DNA from: Pomphorhynchus laevis
Lineage: Eukaryota > Acanthocephala > Palaeacanthocephala > Echinorhynchida > Pomphorhynchidae
Length of the DNA: 64,000 nucleotides
Reading direction: 5' to 3'
Assembly (NCBI GenBank): GCA_012934845.2
Contig: WNNJ02000739.1
Location: forward strand, 31,653 to 95,652
Below the pieces are notes generated by a model. The model saw only the letters and a list, made by a program, of their open reading frames with translations. It was not told the DNA's origin and made no database searches. Positions 11,616 through 19,990 of the stretch are shown piece after piece (within the stretch, counting starts at the first letter, position 1; the number at the start of each line of letters is the position of its first letter). Made by a program: the position numbers and the translations under genes.

Positions 11616-11725
11616 ACAAGGCGACGTTCAATTGTTAGTTTCGATTGTCTTTGTGTCACAAAGTAAGTTGTAATCTTCCGCGCGAGTGCTCAACCCGGGA
11701 GGTACCCTGGGTGTACGACCTTACG

Positions 11726-11830
11726 TCCTCTGAAACGCAGTCCTCTGAAACGCGGTCCTCTGAAACGCAGTCCTCTGAAACGCAGTCCTCTGAAACGCGG
11801 TCCTCTGAAACGCAGTCCTCTGAAACGCAG
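11726..11830. repeat. 15-bp minisatellite, 7 units, upstream of LINE C start
   Basis: Seven head-to-tail copies of a 15-bp unit TCCTCTGAAACGCAG/GG lie about 110 bp upstream of the start codon of LINE C. Third-to-last positions alternate between CGCAG and CGCGG. It reads through as SSETQ/SSETR on the plus strand, but that ORF is a by-product of the repeat. Confidence 0.9.
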
Positions 11831-11881
11831 TCTTTAAGTATTTAACAATCAAGACAATTTTAGCTAGTCAAATATTTTTTT

Positions 11882-12025
11882 AGATAAAGATAATTTATTT
11901 ACAAAGCCAGCGCAATTGAGTAACAAATAAAAAATAAAAAATATTACTATTCAAGATAAAGATAATTTATTTACAAAGCCAGCGCAATTGAGTAACAAAT
12001 AAAAAATAAAAAATATTACTATTCA
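11882..12025. repeat. Perfect 72-bp tandem duplication in D' 3' UTR
   Basis: A 72-bp unit beginning AGATAAAGATAATTTATTTA occurs twice in a row (starts 11882 and 11954) with no visible difference, implying a recent duplication. Confidence 0.9.
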
Positions 12026-12181
12026 ACAATGTTTATTATATTTTCTTGATTTTGTATCACCATAGTTCACGTGGAACAAAAATTTTCACTCTTGGTGAAC
12101 GAAAGCAGCGTGAAACCATTTTTGCTGTACAAATTATTTCGCAACTCAGAAATAATGAGTACATTATTTCTAATGAGTACA

Positions 12182-13012
12182 TTATTTCTGAATAATGAGT
12201 ACCAATTTTGCTGTACAAATTAATTTGCTCAAATTATTTCGCAACTCAGAAATCACATCAGCGTAGGATTCGCCACTATTGACAGATAGTTTGTGTGCTA
12301 GTGTTCGTAGCAAACCAGAAGCAGATGGTCCAATTGCACCATTGGTCGCCATTATAAAGGGACAGAAAATACTACGCTCAATGTCAATTATTCTTTCCTC
12401 GTATTTTGAACGTTTTCTCTTCTCATGGTAATGAAATACCGACTCTATTGATTTCGATTGAGAGGATGAAGCATGATTATTAAATAAACTGACGTCAACA
12501 AACGTCCGCTCCATCCTTTCTCCGAACAAGCCACTACATACTATATCTGCACGCGCTGCACCATCACGTGTTGTCACTGCTGATGTAAATATATGATTTG
12601 TAGGAACGGGGTTCAACTGTGGTTCTACTCCAACACTTTTGCACACCTGCGTGAGTTTTGCAGTCAAAATGTCACGAATCTCGTTATGTCGTATGATCGG
12701 AATAGCGCCTCTTCTACACGATAACGCATGTGTTGTCGTTAAGTCTTCCTCACACGCACACTTCATGGGAAGGTTGTCTGGAGTCCAGTTATACCGAGCT
12801 GCTAAAACATCGTGGAATTCATCATTAGATAGGTGCCAACCCTTTAAACTAATCGGTCTTGTTGTTAACCAATTTGATGCCCCTTTCATACTCGCGTAAT
12901 CCAGCAACATCTCCAATTCTGGTGATGTGTCTGTTATCCTTTGTTTCAATTTCTTCAATTTTCTTTCATTTACTATCTTTATGTTTTCCCAAATATCAAG
13001 TTCAGGTTCTGA
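12182..13012 (-). pseudogene. LINE D' RLE domain fragment
   Basis: Open from the truncation point to 12182. It contains KGASNWLTTRPIS, the CACEEDL...HALSC cluster, RHNEIRDIL, the core ARADIVCSGLF...FVDVSLFNNHA and the basic KRKRSKYEERIIDIE helix. RT and Cys module are missing through 5' truncation, the usual result of incomplete reverse transcription. The C-terminus departs from the family (ends LVLIIQK). Confidence 0.75.
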
Positions 13013-13018
13013 TCAAAT

Positions 13019-15255
13019 AATAATAATAATTTTTTTTTAAATATTTTTTTTATTATAAAAATAAACAACAAATACACATAATATCCTTAAATTTGTTTGC
13101 TTTTTGATCAGTCATTGATGTAAATCTTAGACGCTTGCCCATCTTTTACTATGTTTGATAATACTGTGCTTGTTCGTTTATTCTAAGCCTTGTAGCACGT
13201 ATACAAACCGATGCACTAACTGCAATGGCGACACTGATTTTTGATTTCAGCCTAGAAATACATTCGCTGTATGCAAGCTTATTACGATCAGCAGATTTGG
13301 CTGCTATCCATTTTAGTATTTTATCTGTCTCAGGTCCAATACCACCTGACGTAGAAAATATAAGAGGAAAGAAAGTACCTCTTTCTATATCTGCAATTCG
13401 TTCACCGTACTTTGCATATTTCCGCTGTTGATGGTATATATGGCATTCGAGAGGAGTTTTGCAAGAGTATGTAGGTGCCAAAGAGCTGTAAATACATATG
13501 TCCAAAAAGGATCGCACCATATTTCCTCCGAAAATTCCTCTACAAGCTATATCAGACCGCGCTTGATCATCAGAGCAGGTTGTTGGCTTATTAAATACGT
13601 AGTTGTTTGGTATAGATCGTAAACATGGCTCAATTTGCACGTCACAGCATACCCCTACAAGTTCCTTAGCTACAATGTATCTCACTAAGTTATGTCTGAT
13701 AATAGTCATGGCACCAGTATGACATGACAATGCATGAGAAGTTGTAAAGTAAGAACCACAAGCACATTTTAGTGATGTTTCGCTTGCTTTTAGATTGTAT
13801 CTTGCGCATATTGCGTCTTGGAACTCTTGTGAATTTAGCCTCGTATGTCTCATTCGGGTTGGTTTGGTACATAACCACGAAGATGCTCCCTTGTCCGAAG
13901 CAAACTTTATTGAATTTTGTAGATCTAATCTTAATTCCATGCGAATGGCTTCACTTTCTAATGATGCAATGACCATCTTTTCTTGTTTAATCAACTTTGC
14001 TGCTTGATTTTGAGAGGTTATAAGCTGATCTCCCACTTCTTCTAGTAACAGTGGCATGCACATTTTTCGGGATCGAACATATTCTTGTTTGGCAACCTCC
14101 ATCGGGTTTAAAATCCCCAGACCACCATATTTCGTCGGCATCATATAAATCTGTTCCAGCTCATTGTTTTCATCGTTTTGACCTATAATCTTTGGAATCA
14201 ATTTCTTTGTAATCAAGTCTTTCAACGGCTTAAACCAAATAGGTTTAGTTGGACATGTGCGCATAAGGTATGTCCACTTATGTTGCAGTGCACATCTTAA
14301 AACAAAGTATGCCACCTGGGCATCAATATCTGCAATTTCTGATAAATTTTCTACCATTTTAAGCCAGGTTGCAATCTTTGATTTTACAATATTTTCAATG
14401 AACTCGTCAGCCCCACAAGGCGATCCAAGTGCGACGATTCCTTGGAAGGTTATTTCTATTTTAGTGTTGTTAAACAAAATCTTCGTAGTTTCTCCGTCGT
14501 TGGGATGAACCAATAATTTGCATTTTGTTTCGTTTATATGAAAACCATATTTTTCTCCTATCTGATTAAGTCTTTGCCAAACTTTATGTAATTGATCAAC
14601 TGGCCCTACACAGCATGCGTCGTCGGCATACCATCTATGTACGACATTATTCGAACACTTTTGAAGTTCATTGATTAACGGAATTGAAGCCGCTGCAAAT
14701 GCCGCCATTGCGAGCGGATCACCTTGTGTAAAACCTTCTCTCGAATTTATTGCCTCGTCCTTAATACATAATATTGGGGAATTTTGATAGCAGTTCGTAA
14801 GTGCAGTATATAAAGACGGGCATGTAAATTTAATGTTTTTCAACGCAAGCTGTCGGTTGACTAGATTAAAGGCATTCGTTGCGTCAATCTGAAGTATACC
14901 ATAATCATCATTTTGTTCAAATAATTCCCTTATTGAGTGTACTGCAGCCTCAGCACCACAACGCTGACCAGCACATAATTGTACACTTCCAGCCACTTTC
15001 TGTAAATCAGTCGAAATTACGGTAAGGATAGTCTTTGAAATTATTCTACGGCTAACTTCACCTATGCCAATTGGCCTAACTCCTGGATTTTTATCGAGCG
15101 GTATTAATCTACTTGCCATTAACGCTTCAGCATTCAGTGAACTGATCTTATTAGATGCTATTTTAATGGATAATTCTGCTAACGCATTAGAAAGTCTCAT
15201 TGACTCATCCCCATAATTATGTAAAATATCGTACCAATCTTCAGCATCCAAACCT
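13019..15255 (-). mobile_element. RLE-type LINE D, 5'-truncated
   Basis: A minus-strand element lacking the N-terminal third. Its 3' end on the plus strand follows a (AAT)n run at 13015-13030. Its 5' cut lies next to the A-rich 3' end of fragment E, so D inserted at the tail of E. The remaining ORF is open over 700 codons. Confidence 0.78.
13149..15251 (-). pseudogene. LINE D polyprotein, RT + RLE (N-terminally truncated)
   Basis: An uninterrupted frame entering at LDAEDWYDIL. It shows PGVRPIGIGEVSRRI, QLCAGQRCGAEAA, motif A (LQIDATNAFNLVNRQ), motif B (GFTQGDPLAMAAF), RWYADDACCVG, GFHINETKC, CACGSYFTTSHALSC, RHNLVRYIV and QARSDIACRGIF...FLDICIY. No stop or frameshift is visible in the retained part. 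The start codon and Cys module are lost. Confidence 0.82.
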
Positions 15256-15557
15256 GAAGTAATTTTTTTAAATAAGAATAGATTTATTTGTACAGAAAAA
15301 CAGGTTCCCGCAAATGGGCCAGGTTAATTAAATTCCAGAATATTTTTTTTTCTTTTTTTTGTTACTTTAGATCCACAAGGGAGGTACACAACGTGCCGCC
15401 GTCTTCATCATTCCATCGGATCGCTCGAGCATTGTTCGACGGATTCGGGCTATCTGTAGCTTGGCGATTAGATGTCTTTTTGGATATTGTATCAGCTTGA
15501 TGGTTGTCTGCTGAGTATACGGGATGCCCCTTGATGGATCGGAAGCCCCTTATGCAT
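15256..15557 (-). mobile_element. RLE-type LINE E, short 3' fragment
   Basis: A 3' remnant of a further RLE LINE: the C-terminal tail reads CIRGFRSIKGHPVYS, matching CIRGSRS of B and IRGCRSTRGHPYS of C. It is followed by a 3' untranslated region with GGCCCATTTGCGGGAACC in sense (15302-15319). Truncated at its 5' side near 15557, about 60 bp from the target-site duplication of J2. Confidence 0.7.
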
Positions 15558-15616
15558 TTTTTATTGTATGTAGTCAAATAATGTTAGCGGTATACATTTT
15601 TGTCTAGTTATTAAAA

Positions 15617-15626
15617 TAAATAGCAT
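15617..15626. repeat. Target-site duplication, left copy (LINE J2)
   Basis: TAAATAGCAT here is repeated exactly at 19981-19990, flanking LINE J2. Confidence 0.7.
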
Positions 15627-15735
15627 CCAACCGAGTACAACCGAAGAACATCCAACCGAAGAACATCCAACCGAAGAACATCCAACCGAAGAACATCCAA
15701 CCGAAGAACATCCAACCGAAGAACATCCAACCGAG
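15624..15735. repeat. 15-bp minisatellite forming the 5' end of LINE J2
   Basis: Six full units of GAACATCCAACCGAA, preceded by degenerate partial units, run from the target-site duplication to 2 bp before the ORF1 start codon. It is thus the entire 5' untranslated region. Such tandem monomers could carry promoter activity, as in some mammalian L1s; that is inference. Confidence 0.88.
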
Positions 15736-15737
15736 TA

Positions 15738-16829
15738 ATGTCTACTTCTTCACGTTGCTGTTCCTGTAGCAGTAAAAACTCAATATGTCGAAGTTGCATC
15801 TGTGCTAAAGCTGGTCGTACTTGCATGGACTGTTATGCTCAAAACTGTGAAAACGGTAATTCTAAAGAAATAAACCGATCACGATCTGTAGAAAGCCATC
15901 TACCTCTAAATAGTGAAAATTCCACATTACTCTACAACGACATCTCAACAACTCGTCTTGAAGATTCTGTGTTGCAATTCAATCCTTCTCTTGCTGCTAG
16001 CGCTATACAGATTCCAAACTGTGTATTACCATCCTTGTCACCTATTATCACACAAGGGGAGTTTGTTTCACTAGATTTAAAATGTACCGCGTTGGATTGT
16101 CCGATATATTCTTCCGTAAAAGTGCCATGCCAAGTTTCCAGGGAATTTTTCACACGAGATTTTCTGTGTGGGTTATGTTCCGCTAAGTTATTATCCGACT
16201 TAAAAGAGTCGTTAGCGAGCGCCAATTCCTCTATTAATGATCTACAAACAAGAATAGAATCTCTCAATCTCACTTCTTCGTCTTCTGTGCCAACTTCTAA
16301 CCCAGAGTTCTTAATACCTCGTCAAACTTTCGCATCTATTATCCGCAAAGAAGTGACTCGCTCAGTACTCGCAACATCTCAATTCGATAGTCAATCAACA
16401 TCTCCCCTAACAATAATTCAAGCATGTGATAGGCAACAACGGCGCTTGTCAAACGTAATAATACGCGGACTACCTAATTCATCAGACGATCTTGCTTAAG
16501 TATCGGATCTTATCGCATCGTTGAAGGTGTCTTGTGCATCCACATGTCGTTTGTATTTACGCCGACTCCCTGCAAAACGTCAAGATATTACTCCGTGGAT
16601 ACTTGTTACATCTGATGAAGCAACCACCACGTCAATTCTGAATAATGCCTACAAACTGAGAGAATCGACTCGATTTCACAACGCTTATGTAAGCCCGGAT
16701 CTCTCACCACCTGAGGTGAAAGCACTAAAATTACTCAGGAAACAATTACACGAAAAACGTTTGGCGGATCCTTCGCATAAATTTATAATTCGCAATAACC
16801 GAGTTATTCGTTTGCAAAAAATCATTTAA
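15738..16829 (+). pseudogene. LINE J2 ORF1: nine-Cys module, C4 knuckle, coiled coil, RNA-binding region
   Basis: About 364 codons with one in-frame TAA at 16497-16499. Residues ~7-40 hold the nine-cysteine module with exactly the spacing of the RLE LINEs A, B and C. Around residue 115-145 is a C-x4-C...C-x2-C knuckle (KCTALDCP...FLCGLCSAKLL) found in other LINE ORF1s here. A short predicted coiled coil (LKESLASANSSINDLQTRIE) follows. The end resembles the RNA-binding C-terminal part of LINE ORF1s (VIIRGLPNSSDD, LSPPEVKALKLLRKQL). By family knowledge ORF1 coats the element RNA. Confidence 0.8.
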
Positions 16830-16909
16830 TCTCCGCCGAAATTCAACCAAATATATCACCACCCTCAATATGACATCATGATAAATCGCAAACAACAACG
16901 AGGCGAAAA

Positions 16910-19840
16910 TTGTCTGATTCTCCCTCCTCTTCCTTGGGTTGTTTCGCGCCATTTAACTCCAAATCATCCTCCCTAAATTCTCCTTCTAAATACTCACTTA
17001 ACATCGGTCTCATCAACATTCGTTCCTTACTTCACAAACTTGAACTTGCTCTCGAAGTCTTCCAAAATAACTCACTTTCACTTCTCTGCCTAACCGAATC
17101 TTGGCATTCCACAAACGACATATCTATTCGAAGACTCGTATCGCTTAACCTAAATGTTGCCGAACGTGCTCGACATGGTGATCCAGGAAGAATCAACCAT
17201 GGTGGTCTACTTTCCTTTTCTTTGCCCGCTATATCGTTACATGTTCTAAACTTTCCAGTTGCCCCTACGTCATTCGAGCTGATGTGCTTTAACGCTATAC
17301 ACTTCAGAAGACGAATTTGTTTCGCCATTATCTATCGACCAGGCTCATCTGCGCCATGTCTTACATTCTTTGACGAACTCTTTGATATGCTCTCTAACCT
17401 AAGCATTACATCATCTCCCGTCATTATTCTTGGTGATCTCAACATTCGACTTGACAGACCATCATGCGCTCACTCGTCACACCTACTCAAGACATTATCA
17501 GACTTTGGCTTCAGATATATCCCTACTGAATCCACTCATATCCAAGGTGGCACCATTGATTGCATCTTTGTTCAATCATCGTCTACTTGCAGCACCATTT
17601 CTGTGAAAGATGTGGGCCTATCCGACCATTACCTTCTCACCATTAACATTAAAACCAATGATCCTCCACACCCTACTCATCCCCATATATATCGTCCATG
17701 GAAACAACTTGATCTAAATAACTTGCGTATAAACCTTCTCTCGTCCCCACTCCTAATTTTTGCCGCCTTTACTAACACTTCACTTGACGACTTAACCAAC
17801 ATGTACAGCACTGAACTTATTGGCATACTCGATATGATTTTGCCGTTCAAACAATGTACGCCTCGCCGTCAGTCAGGAGCGCCCTGGTTCGATAGCGATT
17901 GCCAAAGAGCCAAGCGCTCCTTACGACACCTTCACCGAATGCACTCAAGATTCCGTCGTCGTAATATCACCGAGCTATTAAACTCATCTTACTCAGAATA
18001 CCTCGAATTTCGACGCAAATACCGATATCTTTTGAACTCAAAATGCTCCTCGTACTGGCAAAGCAAAACATCTTTGCGTGACAATCATCAATACGCGTGG
18101 AAATCCATTAATAACCTTTTGGGTAGAAACAAATTCGTCACGTATATCTCTATCACTTCCAACCAATTCGCATCTCATTTGCAACGCAAAATAGCTCGAA
18201 CTTTGACCTCAATCCACGTACCATTATCTTCTAGTTTCTCCTACCTTGCCCCATATCATACTGAACTGTTTCACTTTTCACTTTTATCTATCGAAAGCGT
18301 ATCTGATGCCCTAGCACGATTACCCAATTCAACCTCTCCTCTCGATCCTGTTCCAACATACATTCTAAAGTTACTAAGTGACACCATCAGCCCTTATCTC
18401 ACAAGTGTCTTCAACATGTCTATCCATTTATCACACTACCCTTCGTCGTTCAAACATGCCATAGTTCGCCCATTATTAAAGAAGCATCATCTTGATCCAA
18501 GTTCCGCCTCCTCCTATAGACCAATATCAAACCTTCCTACCATCTCAAAACTTTTCGAGCGTCTCATCCTCAGACAGGTAAGCAACTACATATCATCAAA
18601 TTCTATGTTTCCACCTTTTCAATCAGCATATCGACCACAACATTCTACTATGACCGCATGCACAAAACTCTCCAATGATCTACTTCTTGCTCTTGACAAA
18701 CATCTAGTAAGCCTTGTAATTTCACTTGATTTATCCTCCGCCTTTGATGTAGTTGATCACACTATACTTCTCTCATGTCTCAAACAACGTTACTGCTTCT
18801 CGTCTCATGTCATTTCTTGGTTCAAATCCTACCTCTCAAATCGCTCTTATCACGTAGTCTCCAACTCCAACTCTTCTGCGCCGGTTCCTCTCAGCTGCGG
18901 TGTACCACAAGGATCCGTTCTAGGGCCGCTTCTTTTCACCCTTCTTCTTGGTGATTTATCTTCCATCGTGGTCCCTTTCGGCTTTGAAGTTATTCAGTAC
19001 GCTGACGATATAGTAATCTATGCATCATGCACACTTACATCTGCATCCAACCTCGCTTCTGATGTATCGTCTTGCCTCTCTGCTATTCACGCATATCTTT
19101 GTTCAATCCGTATGTTTTTAAACAACGAGAAATCTAACATGATGTGGATAACACCGCGCCACTCTTACACCCTCGATTTTCCAGTATGCATACACAATTT
19201 CCGTCTACCAGAAGTGACTATCATGACAATCCTCGGTGTCCCTTTTGACAATAATCTCTCGTTTCTGCCTTTTATTCGTAGCAAGATCAGTTCATGCTCC
19301 CTCATCCTCCGTGACATTCGAAGTGTCCGTAGAAACCTCGACGTCAAATCGACAGCTATTTTAATCTCCAGCCTTTTCATGCCTCGTCTAGAATATTGCT
19401 TAGGTCTTCTCGTAAACTGTCCAGCATATCAATTTCACTATCTACAAAGGATTCTGCACATGGCTGCTAGGGTCATCTTCCGCCTTCGCAAGTACGACCA
19501 CATCTCCAACACCCTCCGCATCCTTAACTGGCTCGACATTCCGAGCCGCATAACCTCTCAAATTCTCACACTTGCATGGCAAATCAAATTCCGGCACAAC
19601 CCTCCTTATCTATATCTTCCTGATAGCGCATCCAATATGACGACTGGTCTCTCCCTAAGAAGTCATCGCTCCTACTCGCTTTTCGTCCCCCGTCACAACG
19701 GTAATCACGGATATCGTGCGTTCACCATCGCTGCACCACGCCTTTGGAACAAACTTCCTCGAGACACAAAATCATTGACGTCGCTTAAACACATCAAAAC
19801 TTCCTTGATCGCCATACTGCTTGCAAACGAACTAAAATAA
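16910..19840 (+). CDS. LINE J2 ORF2: apurinic-type endonuclease + reverse transcriptase
   Basis: An intact 976-codon frame. The APE endonuclease (residues ~30-247) keeps NIRSL (36-40), TESW (62-65), IYRPGSS, GDLNI (175-179), the TIDCIF aspartate (~217) and LSDH (237-240). RT motifs: YRPISNLPTISKLFERL (~536), SLDLSSAFDVVDH (605-617), GVPQGSVLGPLLF (664-676) and QYADD (696-700). The frame opens after a TGA at 16871 and contains no ATG before the endonuclease; 16910 is a TTG. The true start is therefore uncertain (reinitiation, non-ATG start, or a lost ATG). All catalytic residues appear present. Confidence 0.85.
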   Translation: MSDSPSSSLGCFAPFNSKSSSLNSPSKYSLNIGLINIRSLLHKLELALEVFQNNSLSLLCLTESWHSTNDISIRRLVSLNLNVAERARHGDPGRINHGGLLSFSLPAISLHVLNFPVAPTSFELMCFNAIHFRRRICFAIIYRPGSSAPCLTFFDELFDMLSNLSITSSPVIILGDLNIRLDRPSCAHSSHLLKTLSDFGFRYIPTESTHIQGGTIDCIFVQSSSTCSTISVKDVGLSDHYLLTINIKTNDPPHPTHPHIYRPWKQLDLNNLRINLLSSPLLIFAAFTNTSLDDLTNMYSTELIGILDMILPFKQCTPRRQSGAPWFDSDCQRAKRSLRHLHRMHSRFRRRNITELLNSSYSEYLEFRRKYRYLLNSKCSSYWQSKTSLRDNHQYAWKSINNLLGRNKFVTYISITSNQFASHLQRKIARTLTSIHVPLSSSFSYLAPYHTELFHFSLLSIESVSDALARLPNSTSPLDPVPTYILKLLSDTISPYLTSVFNMSIHLSHYPSSFKHAIVRPLLKKHHLDPSSASSYRPISNLPTISKLFERLILRQVSNYISSNSMFPPFQSAYRPQHSTMTACTKLSNDLLLALDKHLVSLVISLDLSSAFDVVDHTILLSCLKQRYCFSSHVISWFKSYLSNRSYHVVSNSNSSAPVPLSCGVPQGSVLGPLLFTLLLGDLSSIVVPFGFEVIQYADDIVIYASCTLTSASNLASDVSSCLSAIHAYLCSIRMFLNNEKSNMMWITPRHSYTLDFPVCIHNFRLPEVTIMTILGVPFDNNLSFLPFIRSKISSCSLILRDIRSVRRNLDVKSTAILISSLFMPRLEYCLGLLVNCPAYQFHYLQRILHMAARVIFRLRKYDHISNTLRILNWLDIPSRITSQILTLAWQIKFRHNPPYLYLPDSASNMTTGLSLRSHRSYSLFVPRHNGNHGYRAFTIAAPRLWNKLPRDTKSLTSLKHIKTSLIAILLANELK

Positions 19841-19980
19841 CACTTTCAGCCGCAATCAATTCAATAACTCTACATACAAGTTCAAACATTCATCGGACGT
19901 AAACTTGTCTTTTAATTTTTATAGTGGGCCTGTAAATGGTTCTATTTTACCATAAAGGCCACTCTAAATAAATTCTATCC

Positions 19981-19990
19981 TAAATAGCAT
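19981..19990. repeat. Target-site duplication, right copy (LINE J2)
   Basis: TAAATAGCAT, identical to 15617-15626. Confidence 0.7.

Larger units (their letters stand above)
8476..11850 (-). mobile_element. RLE-type LINE C, full length, two frameshifts
   Basis: Third unit of the array. The 3' end lies after TCAATTAATAATAATAAT, and the 3' untranslated region carries GGCCCATTTGAGGGAACC in sense. Coding (11615 down to 8571) is split over three frames. The 5' untranslated region carries seven 15-bp minisatellite units at 11726-11830. The 5' limit near 11850 is inferred from the end of that repeat and a TTAACAATCAAGACAATTTT tract. Confidence 0.78.
11881..13018 (-). mobile_element. RLE-type LINE D', 5'-truncated
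   Basis: A minus-strand element keeping only the C-terminal nuclease part, inserted behind element D. Its 3' untranslated region contains a 72-bp tandem duplication (11882-12025) and resembles that of A (TTATTTACAAAGCC versus TTATTTGACAAAGAC). The coding start is cut at about 13012, directly beside the (AAT)n/A-tract tail of D. Confidence 0.75.
15622..19980 (+). mobile_element. LINE J2, full-length CR1/Jockey-type with target-site duplication
   Basis: A complete two-ORF LINE. It begins directly with a 15-bp minisatellite, then ORF1 (15738-16829, one internal stop), a short spacer, ORF2 (16910-19840) and a 140-bp 3' untranslated region ending TAAATAAATTCTATCC. A 10-bp duplication (TAAATAGCAT) at 15617 and 19981 brackets it, giving the limits to within a few bases. 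It lies head to head with fragment E. Confidence 0.85.

Noticed and set aside
11726-11830. CRISPR array
   Set aside because: Direct tandem repeat without spacers, in a eukaryotic setting.
11645-11845. ORF with SSETQ/SSETR repeats
   Set aside because: By-product of the 15-bp minisatellite; no start context or domain.
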